A DNA stretch of 5,373 nt from Bacillota bacterium (lineage in GTDB: Bacteria > Bacillota_A > Clostridia > Tissierellales > Peptoniphilaceae). Shown here one piece after another: positions 1 through 4,997 of the stretch; within the stretch, counting starts at the first letter, position 1, and each line of letters begins with the position of its first letter. The stretch lies in the NCBI GenBank assembly GCA_023443045.1, contig JAEZWK010000002.1:1-5373 (forward strand), given 5' to 3'. Below the pieces are notes generated by a model. It did no database searches and had not been told where the DNA came from. It saw only the letters and a program-made list of their open reading frames with translations. The position numbers and the translations under genes were made by a program.

Positions 1-954
1 GGTTAGAACTGTGTAAATAAAAGTTCCGGGAAGTATGAATAGAAAGGTAAATATACTGTAATTTACAAAGGAAATATCGGTAATACCATATAAGAAGTTT
101 TGGAGATTGAAAGGAAATATCGGTAAAAGTCTAGTTATCATAAGAACAAAAATCTGATTTTTCCCTTTTTCATCGAATAGATATTTTTCTAAATATTTAC
201 TTTTCTTAATCTTTGGTTTTAGACTATCTCTTAGAAAATATCTGCCTATTAGAAATGCTCCCATAGCACCCAAAGTTGCACCAAATGTACAGACTATAGT
301 TCCTAGATAAGGACCAAATAAAATGGATGCAAAAATGGCAAAAGTAACACCGGGTAGCGCCAAAAAAATTGAACTTAAAATAGTAACTGCAAGATAAATC
401 AAAACTGCATACAAAAAATTATTTTCTACCATATCTTTGATCTTCATCAGATTTTTGGTATTTTTCAAATAATTCGTAAAGCCAAAAATATTATCCAAAA
501 GTATTACAATCAAAATAAATCCAATAAATAAAATCAGTTTTAAATGTCTTTTTAAAAATGATATGATCACCTTTGAAAAATATAGATTTCTAGAGAGATA
601 TATAGCTTCTATAATCAAAAGTAAAAATATAGATATCATACTTATGGCAAAACTAGAATTGTACCTTGTGTTATATAAGAAAATATATGTTATAAAAATA
701 AGTTCTAAAAAAATATAGAAAAATATCTTCCTACTTCTTATCTTATAAATCAAAAATAGTGAAAATATCAAACTCAGAATAAAAAGTATCCATTTCAGAT
801 TACTTATTAGTACAACTTTTTCTATATTCAAATTTAGATAATTAAAAAATCTTATCATTCCAATTTTTGAGCTGATAAAATGATTTAGATATATTAACGC
901 AACAAAAATAATGGAATAAATAAAATATTTTATAAAATTTCCTCTGTACTTCAT
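1..954 (-). CDS. TVP38/TMEM64 (VTT-domain) family membrane protein, 3' end outside window
   Basis: This is an open minus-strand frame of 318 codons with no stop before the window edge, so the C-terminus is missing. The ATG at 954-952 is preceded by a modest AGGG site and lies 14 bases after the stop of the rhodanese lipoprotein gene, indicating one operon and possible translational coupling. The protein is very hydrophobic. About five predicted membrane segments (near 8-25, 54-71, 77-95, 101-119 and 138-156) precede the conserved domain. From about residue 195 it shows typical TVP38 features: LPGVTFAIFAS, the glycine-rich FGPYLGT...GATLGA...GRYF stretch (213-240), then TRLLPIFPFNLQNF and GITDISF (274-296). 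Family members are usually about 200-230 residues, so the N-terminal helices are an extension. The family is related to DedA and eukaryotic TMEM41/VMP1 membrane proteins linked to lipid scrambling or transport; the substrate here is unknown. Family assignment is confident, function is not. Confidence 0.88.
   Translation of the reverse strand, partial: MKYRGNFIKYFIYSIIFVALIYLNHFISSKIGMIRFFNYLNLNIEKVVLISNLKWILFILSLIFSLFLIYKIRSRKIFFYIFLELIFITYIFLYNTRYNSSFAISMISIFLLLIIEAIYLSRNLYFSKVIISFLKRHLKLILFIGFILIVILLDNIFGFTNYLKNTKNLMKIKDMVENNFLYAVLIYLAVTILSSIFLALPGVTFAIFASILFGPYLGTIVCTFGATLGAMGAFLIGRYFLRDSLKPKIKKSKYLEKYLFDEKGKNQIFVLMITRLLPIFPFNLQNFLYGITDISFVNYSIFTFLFILPGTFIYTVLT
67..126. repeat. 17-base perfect direct repeat inside the TVP38 gene
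   Basis: The word AAAGGAAATATCGGTAA occurs at 67-83 and again at 110-126, 43 bases apart. Because 43 is not a multiple of three, the two copies are read in different frames on the minus strand. One copy covers the PIFPF part of the conserved RLLPIFPFN motif and the other covers TDISF in the following GITDISF motif. Both peptides look normal for the family, so this is not a disruptive insertion. Confidence 0.6.
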
Positions 955-968
955 ATGTATAGGCCCTA

Positions 969-2090
969 TTATTTTAGAGCCTTGTCGTTAGGAAGATCTT
1001 TAACTTTTTCGTGTTTTACATCACTTGTGTGAGGATCTCCAACTTGTACATCTAGTTCTGGATGCTGGATCCAAACATACCAACCGCCGTCAAAAACAGT
1101 CATATTTCTATAACCATTTTCATACATAACTAAAAATGGAACACTAGCTCTCCAGCCTGTACCGCAGTAAAACGAAAGATCATTATCTAAAGTAAAATCT
1201 ACATCGTTCCAAACTTCTTTGAAACCATTTAAATCTTTTACAGTATTATCATCATTAGTAAACATCTTTAAATCGTATGCAGTAAGAGGACCTTTTCCCC
1301 AAACAGCACCTTCTGGTTCCCCAGCTTTATCAATATATGAATAACCGCTATTTACACCTAAAAATTCATCTTTACTTCTAATACTTACCAATTTAAAATT
1401 TGGATCTTTTAATTTTTCTTGAACTTCCTCTAAAGATAATATATATTCAGGATGAACTGGAATATCTGCACCAAACTCAGAGACAGGATTATATTTGCTA
1501 AATTTTTCTGTGGTGTCATAGCCTTCTTTTTTCCAAGCATCAATTCCACCATTTAAAATTTTTACATCTTTAACTCCTGCCCAAAGATACGCAACCGCCT
1601 GTCTAGCAGTACCAGAAACATCAGGACCATATAGAATGAGTTTTGTATCTTGAGTGATACCTGATTCTAAAATGTGATTTTTAATCTCTTCTGCAGAAAG
1701 ATAATTATAATCTTTACCTGTAGGATCTTCTACAGATCTATTATCTAAATATATTGCCCCTGGAATATGGACATTTTTTCCCTCTATATCTGAAATATCT
1801 CCATAACCCACTTCACCGATTATGTAATTTTCATATCCGGCAACTTCACCATTCATAACAGCTTTTACAAAAGAAGCATCTACATATACAGTTTCTTCTT
1901 TTATGTTAGAGAAGTCTTTTTTTTCTTCTTTGACTTCAGAATTTTCTTCCTTGTTTTCCTCTGTTTTTTCTACTTTATTTTCTACTTTATTTTCTGCTGA
2001 AATCTCTTCTTTTGGTGACTCAGTTTTAGTGCAACCAAATAAAAATAAGATTGCAAAGATTGACAATAAAAATATTGATGTTCTTTTCAT
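969..2090 (-). CDS. Surface lipoprotein with two rhodanese domains, YnjE-like sulfurtransferase
   Basis: A complete 373-residue protein starts at an ATG preceded by a strong GGAGG five bases upstream. Residues 1-20 form a lipoprotein signal peptide ending in lipobox LFGC, so Cys20 should be lipidated and the protein anchored outside the membrane. Residues 21-66 are a Lys/Glu/Asn-rich tether. A first rhodanese domain (about 67-195) has VHIPGAIYLDNR and ILNGGIDAWKKEGY, but its active loop reads LYGPDVSGTAR, with Gly155 where Cys is expected, so it is probably non-catalytic. The second domain (about 215-350) has FYCGTGWRAS with candidate catalytic Cys309, followed by FDGGWYVW. Cys20 and Cys309 are the only cysteines. 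Rhodaneses transfer sulfane sulfur through a persulfide on the loop cysteine; the donor and acceptor here are unknown. E. coli YnjE is a multi-domain exported relative encoded near TVP38 proteins, matching the gene that follows here. Confidence 0.9.
   Translation of the reverse strand: MKRTSIFLLSIFAILFLFGCTKTESPKEEISAENKVENKVEKTEENKEENSEVKEEKKDFSNIKEETVYVDASFVKAVMNGEVAGYENYIIGEVGYGDISDIEGKNVHIPGAIYLDNRSVEDPTGKDYNYLSAEEIKNHILESGITQDTKLILYGPDVSGTARQAVAYLWAGVKDVKILNGGIDAWKKEGYDTTEKFSKYNPVSEFGADIPVHPEYILSLEEVQEKLKDPNFKLVSIRSKDEFLGVNSGYSYIDKAGEPEGAVWGKGPLTAYDLKMFTNDDNTVKDLNGFKEVWNDVDFTLDNDLSFYCGTGWRASVPFLVMYENGYRNMTVFDGGWYVWIQHPELDVQVGDPHTSDVKHEKVKDLPNDKALK
1966..1989. repeat. 12-base tandem repeat in the lipoprotein tether
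   Basis: TTTTCTACTTTA is present twice in perfect tandem (1966-1977 and 1978-1989), and a third, partial copy (TTTTCT) starts at 1990. The 12-base unit is four codons, encoding the KVEN-type repeat in the Lys/Glu-rich tether of the rhodanese lipoprotein. Copy-number change would alter tether length without breaking the frame. Confidence 0.7.
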
Positions 2091-2250
2091 ATATTCCTCC
2101 TATCAACAATTTTACAATATTTAATACAAGCATGACCAATAGAAATTATTGATAATAAATGTATTTTCTATAGATACTTTCTATAATTTCACAAATAAAA
2201 TAATTGTAAAAATAATCTATATGAATTACAATAAAAAAAAGGAGAGTAAT
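2091..2250. promoter_or_regulatory. Divergent intergenic region between lipoprotein operon and peptidase gene
   Basis: This 160-base AT-rich gap lies between two diverging genes, so it should contain both promoters. The ribosome binding sites are clear: GGAGG on the minus strand at 2100-2096 and GGAG at 2241-2244 on the plus strand. For the peptidase, a TATAAT at 2182-2187 is the best -10 candidate, but its -35 is poor; an alternative is TTGTAA (2204-2209), 17 bases, TACAAT (2227-2232), which would leave a very short leader. For the minus strand, TTGTGA with TATAGA at 16-base spacing is possible but weak. An inverted pair ATAGAAA (2139-2145) and TTTCTAT (2165-2171), plus a second TTTCTATA at 2178-2185, could be an operator or chance in AT-rich DNA. 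The existence of promoters is inferred from layout; the exact hexamers are uncertain. Confidence 0.4.
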
Positions 2251-3345
2251 ATGGATAGAAAAAGAATTTTAGAAATTTTTGAAGATTTACTTATGATACA
2301 TTCACCCAGTAAAAACGAAATAAAAGTAGCTGAATATATTATCGATTTTGCTAATAGAATTGGAGCAGATGTGTATTTAGATAAGAGCTATGACAAATAT
2401 GGAGGTAATACTCCTAGTATTTTTGTGCAATTGGGCGAGGGAAATGGTTATACCCTTTCTTCACATATGGATGTAGTAGAGCCAAATAAGGGTTTAAAAA
2501 TAATTAAAGAAGAAAATATCTGGAAGACTGACGGCACAACTACTCTAGGTGGAGATGATAAAGCGGGAGTTGCAAGTGTATTATATATATTGGAAGAAAT
2601 TGCTAGGGATATAAAAAAATATAAAAGAGTAACGGCTATTTTTACTCCTTGTGAAGAGATGGGACTATTGGGAGCAAAAAATATAAATTGGTCAGATGTT
2701 CCCCAAAAGTTCAAGGAAGATAAGGATATGATTGTTTTGGATAATGGTGGTAGAGCTGGCAAAATTGCATATCAGGCACCTAGTGCGATGGTGTTTAATG
2801 TAAAAATAATCGGTAAGAAGGCTCATGCTGGTATTGAACCTGAAAAGGGTATTAATGCTATTTTTCTTGCATCCAAAATCATTTCTGATTTAAATGTGGG
2901 TAGAATTGATGAATTTACGACTATGAATATTTCTAAGATACATTCTGATTTTCCAAGCAATGTTGTGAGTGATGAATGCACATTTAGTGGAGAATTTCGT
3001 GCACACTCAGAAGAAAAATTAAACGAAGTAAAATCCAATATAGAAAACGCTATAAAAAAGGTGTCAGAAAAACACGAATATAATTTTGATTTAAAATATC
3101 CTGCGTTAAAATTAAAAGATGAAAAACTCCTCGATCTAATGGCGGAAGAATACAAAAAATTAAATGTGGACGTGAAAAAAGAGATAATCGGCGGTGGATC
3201 GGATGCAAATTATTTTTCAAAAGAAAATTACAATGCAATAATTGTAGGAGTTGGGATGGAAAAGATTCATACCACAGAAGAATATCTTATGCTAGATGAA
3301 ATGTACAAAACAACAGAGGCAATACTAAATTTGCTTCAGAAATAA
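2251..3345 (+). CDS. M20-family metallopeptidase, PepT-like (tripeptidase-type aminopeptidase)
   Basis: A complete 364-residue cytosolic enzyme. The start is set at the ATG at 2251, preceded by GGAG six bases upstream. The frame is open back to 2149, but that 34-residue extension is Asn/Ile-rich, lacks a ribosome binding site and lies upstream of where the family begins. Motifs match a two-metal M20 hydrolase: SSHMD (His72 ligand, Asp74 catalytic), LGGDDKAG (Asp102 bridging ligand), TPCEEMG (Glu135 general base, Glu136 ligand), VLDNGG (Asp164 ligand) and MEKIHTTEEY (His340 ligand). KKAHAG (His192) starts the inserted dimerisation domain, about 178-290. The length and the DDKAG and IHTTEEY motifs fit the PepT-like branch that includes B. 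subtilis YqjE. It probably releases amino acids from short peptides for nutrition, but exact substrate preference cannot be read. It is monocistronic, with its own terminator. Confidence 0.93.
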   Translation: MDRKRILEIFEDLLMIHSPSKNEIKVAEYIIDFANRIGADVYLDKSYDKYGGNTPSIFVQLGEGNGYTLSSHMDVVEPNKGLKIIKEENIWKTDGTTTLGGDDKAGVASVLYILEEIARDIKKYKRVTAIFTPCEEMGLLGAKNINWSDVPQKFKEDKDMIVLDNGGRAGKIAYQAPSAMVFNVKIIGKKAHAGIEPEKGINAIFLASKIISDLNVGRIDEFTTMNISKIHSDFPSNVVSDECTFSGEFRAHSEEKLNEVKSNIENAIKKVSEKHEYNFDLKYPALKLKDEKLLDLMAEEYKKLNVDVKKEIIGGGSDANYFSKENYNAIIVGVGMEKIHTTEEYLMLDEMYKTTEAILNLLQK

Positions 3346-3351
3346 TCTTAA

Positions 3352-3378
3352 AGACAGAGCCGCTCTGGTTCTATTTTT
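3352..3378 (+). terminator. Rho-independent terminator after the peptidase gene
   Basis: CAGAG (3355-3359) and CTCTG (3363-3367) form a 5-bp stem around a CCG loop. It can be extended by AGA/TCT pairing with a two-base bulge, and is followed by ATTTTTAT (T-run 3374-3378). It begins seven bases after the peptidase stop codon. It overlaps the end of the decayed minus-strand frame on the right, so it may once have served both directions, although the minus-strand T-run is poor. Confidence 0.75.
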
Positions 3379-3812
3379 ATATATGCGTTGCATCACCCAA
3401 ATCTTTAGATATTTCAACTAAACGATCGGGATCATTATAATTTTTTACGACTTCCACCACTCTTTTTACGTTTTTTTCTTGATTCTAGTTAAAAAAGTCG
3501 TATTTTAATTTTTTAAATTTATAAATCTAGTTAATTTCTAAATTTTTTTCTATAATTTTAGTTAAATCTATAATTTTAATTCTCATAATTCACTTTTTAA
3601 TATTTTTTCAATCAGTTTATTGATCCGTTTTTCTGAATTTTTAACTTTTTTACTAATTAATATTAGTGTTTTTAATAGCTGTAGTAACTTTATTATCATT
3701 TTTAATCGTATTTTTAAATTTTTTCAAAAGCATATTTAATTCTACACAGAGATTTAAATAGCTTTTTTAGTCATCTCTCACACATAATTATTAAGTATTT
3801 TCTTCTATTCAT
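3377..3812 (-). pseudogene. Decayed minus-strand coding sequence, unrecognised
   Basis: This stretch has no intact gene, but the plus strand is strongly pyrimidine-rich, as expected if the minus strand once coded. Three adjoining minus-strand pieces in different frames can be read. Piece one (3812-3714) begins MNRRKYLIIMCER and has an internal TGA. Piece two (3699-3583) has 38 residues beginning MIIKLLQLLK. Piece three (3586-3377) has 69 sense or amber codons beginning MRIKIIDLTK, is interrupted by two TAG codons, and ends at a TAA inside the terminator T-run. Pieces two and three overlap as ATGA. The last 35 residues, including VVEVVKNYNDPDRLVEISKD, look like a genuine amphipathic C-terminus. 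None of the pieces has a convincing ribosome binding site. Decay by frameshifts and stops is the simplest reading; chance open frames in AT-rich DNA remain possible. The family is not recognised. Confidence 0.33.
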
Positions 3813-3828
3813 TTTAATCTTTATAAGT

Positions 3829-3860
3829 TATAATAAAGTTAATTATTACTTTTTAAGGAG
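3829..3860 (+). promoter_or_regulatory. Candidate -10 box and ribosome binding site for the TTG-start gene
   Basis: A perfect TATAAT lies at 3829-3834; the -35 position (TATTCA at 3806-3811, 17-base spacing) is a poor match. AAGGAG at 3855-3860 sits eight bases before the TTG at 3869 and decides that unusual start, since the only in-frame ATG in the gene is near its 3' end. The predicted leader is under 30 bases. Confidence 0.5.
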
Positions 3861-3868
3861 CGAGCATA

Positions 3869-4321
3869 TTGAACATATTAAAAATAAAAATATCATTACT
3901 AATAATACTGATAGTCTTAACAATAGCGCTTGTAAGTCTTGTATTATATAAAAAAAATACAAGTGCCGATCATTTAACTATAAAAACAAATATAACTAAT
4001 AATACAAATTATGAAATAAAAGATCTAAATATTTACATTAAATATAAATCTAAAAAATATAAAAATATTGATCTTATCAGTGAAAAGAGCATACTATCGA
4101 ATAATAAAGTAGAAAAAGAAACTGTTATAGATCCATATGGTATTTATTCTATAGAGTTAAAATATAAAAATAACAACAAAGGAATTTACTATAAATCTAT
4201 AGATGTACCAAAAATTATAAATATAAATCTAAGTGTTGATAGTTTTGAACCATTAATTATTTCAGGTACATTACATGATGGAAAAAAAGAATACAAAATA
4301 AAAGAGATGTTAATCAACTAA
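3869..4321 (+). CDS. Small membrane-anchored protein of unknown function (TTG start)
   Basis: 150 residues, not recognised. Translation is assigned to TTG at 3869 because of the well-placed AAGGAG and an in-frame TAA at 3854; no ATG is available until near the C-terminus. Residues 7-27 form one strong hydrophobic segment after a short positively charged start, so the rest (28-150) should lie outside the cell. The outer part alternates hydrophobic and polar residues (for example IKDLNIYIKYK at 50-60 and IYSIELKYK at 92-100), suggesting a beta-sandwich-like domain. There is no lipobox and no cysteine. Base composition is extreme: 11 G/C in 3961-4020 and 8 in 4021-4080. The second small membrane-anchored gene follows 93 bases later in the same direction, so the two may act together. 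An envelope-associated or immunity-type role is speculation. Confidence 0.8.
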   Translation: MNILKIKISLLIILIVLTIALVSLVLYKKNTSADHLTIKTNITNNTNYEIKDLNIYIKYKSKKYKNIDLISEKSILSNNKVEKETVIDPYGIYSIELKYKNNNKGIYYKSIDVPKIININLSVDSFEPLIISGTLHDGKKEYKIKEMLIN

Positions 4322-4414
4322 CACTTAATTTATTAGGTGCATATACCTATATCGCTTCAAATTCTATTAGCAGAAAATCATAATACAAATCACTTATGAG
4401 AACGGGGATTAAAA
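4322..4414 (+). promoter_or_regulatory. Intergenic spacer with a candidate promoter and small hairpin
   Basis: TTCAAA (4356-4361) and CATAAT (4379-4384) are spaced by 17 bases and could give the downstream gene its own transcript. GGGG at 4404-4407 lies seven bases before its ATG and is an acceptable ribosome binding site. TAGGT (4334-4338) and ACCTA (4345-4349) pair around a GCATAT loop; no T-run follows, so this is not an intrinsic terminator. All three calls are weak. Confidence 0.3.
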
Positions 4415-4789
4415 ATGCAAAAAATTACAATTATTAAAAATAAAAGAAATATACTTGCTATTTTGCTCATCTTATTATCGATTTTTATAATAATATACCA
4501 ATTGAATTACAGCGTAAGCGCTAAAATGAAAAAAAATTTAAAAGATTTTAGCAATGTCACAACATTTTTTGGTGAAAATATAAGCAATTCTGATATAAAA
4601 AGACTCACAAAAGAAGATAATAAATATTCTTTTACAATAATTGATAGTAAAAAGTCGCATGAGCTTAAAAAAATAGGTAAAGTATATATGTATGATAAAG
4701 ATAAGAATATGATCAACCATTTTATTTTATTTGAAGATGGAGAAAAGTATATAATATACATGAGAGGAATATATATGGTTTTGGATTAA
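4415..4789 (+). CDS. Small secreted or membrane-anchored protein of unknown function
   Basis: 124 residues, not recognised. A basic start (KNKRN, 8-12) is followed by a hydrophobic segment at about 13-31. Residues 34-36 (VSA) would fit a signal peptidase I site before Lys37, so the protein could be either anchored or released. The remaining 88 residues are polar and Lys-rich. They contain SNVTTFFGENISNSDIKRL, then an alternating stretch that looks like several beta strands (YSFTIID, GKVYMYD, NHFILFED, EKYIIYMRGIYMVLD). There are no cysteines and no catalytic motif. Architecture (short, one N-terminal hydrophobic segment, extracellular beta-rich tail) and AT-richness match the gene upstream, without clear sequence similarity between the two. 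The gene ends 42 bases before the regulator remnant; no terminator is visible between them. Confidence 0.78.
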   Translation: MQKITIIKNKRNILAILLILLSIFIIIYQLNYSVSAKMKKNLKDFSNVTTFFGENISNSDIKRLTKEDNKYSFTIIDSKKSHELKKIGKVYMYDKDKNMINHFILFEDGEKYIIYMRGIYMVLD

Positions 4790-4831
4790 ATATGTCTAAA
4801 ATGGTGCAAGATGCAATTCTTAATTTGCTAA

Positions 4832-4990
4832 AATCTTAAACTAAAAAGAGCATCTGAAAAGAAAATAAAAATCTATCACATAAAAGATTATTATTACAAA
4901 GAAACTAGCGATAGACGAATTATACTGGGATATGCTAAAATGAGTATTGACAAAATAAAATTAGGTATGAAAGAATTATTAGAAAAGTGA
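4832..4990 (+). pseudogene. 3' remnant of a MocR/PdxR-like (GntR + aminotransferase fold) regulator
   Basis: The frame is open from just after a TAA at 4829 to a TGA at 4988-4990, giving 52 residues with no plausible start near the beginning. Residues 9-22 (EKKIKIYHIKDYYY) and 28-51 (DRRIILGYAKMS followed by DKIKLGMKELLE) resemble the very end of MocR-type regulators. In those, a 'GVxVYPxSxYY' strand is followed by 'IILGFAxLSxEEIxEGIxxLAE'. Such proteins join a winged-helix DNA-binding domain to a fold-type I PLP-dependent aminotransferase-like domain and often control vitamin B6 or amino acid genes. Here the DNA-binding domain, PLP lysine and most of the large domain are absent, so this should be non-functional. 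Family assignment rests on recognised motif pattern only. The gene downstream begins seven bases after this stop, as in an old operon. Confidence 0.6.
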
Positions 4991-4997
4991 GGATATT

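Noticed and set aside
1903..2124. Plus-strand Ser/Phe-rich open frame
   Set aside because: It is the antisense of the Lys/Glu-rich tether and signal peptide of the lipoprotein; its repetitive SxxFSS composition is the mirror of that repeat.
2149..2250. Upstream extension of the peptidase to a start at 2149
   Set aside because: The added 34 residues are low-complexity and AT-driven, no ribosome binding site precedes 2149, and a good GGAG sits just before the ATG at 2251, where the family N-terminus begins.
2448..3238. Minus-strand open frames opposite the peptidase gene
   Set aside because: They lie wholly inside a gene with all its catalytic motifs, have no ribosome binding site, and have unnatural Ser/Phe-rich composition.
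3583..3699. Possible small toxin-like peptide beginning MIIKLLQLLK
   Set aside because: It has no ribosome binding site or promoter, is of low complexity, and lies within a stretch where neighbouring frames are broken; kept only as part of the pseudogene call.
3377..3868. CRISPR array, IS end, attachment site or structured RNA in the AT-rich gap
   Set aside because: No regularly spaced repeats, terminal inverted repeats, target duplications, tRNA-like cloverleaf or riboswitch-like conserved core could be found by eye.
4334..4349. Hairpin TAGGT/ACCTA as a terminator
   Set aside because: The stem is only five base pairs and no T-run follows.
4507..4761. Minus-strand open frames opposite the second small membrane protein
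   Set aside because: They are shadows of an AT-rich plus-strand gene with its own start and ribosome binding site.
4792..4839. Tiny plus-strand frame beginning MSKMVQDAILNLLKS
   Set aside because: Fifteen residues with no good ribosome binding site, overlapping the regulator remnant in another frame; most likely part of decayed sequence.
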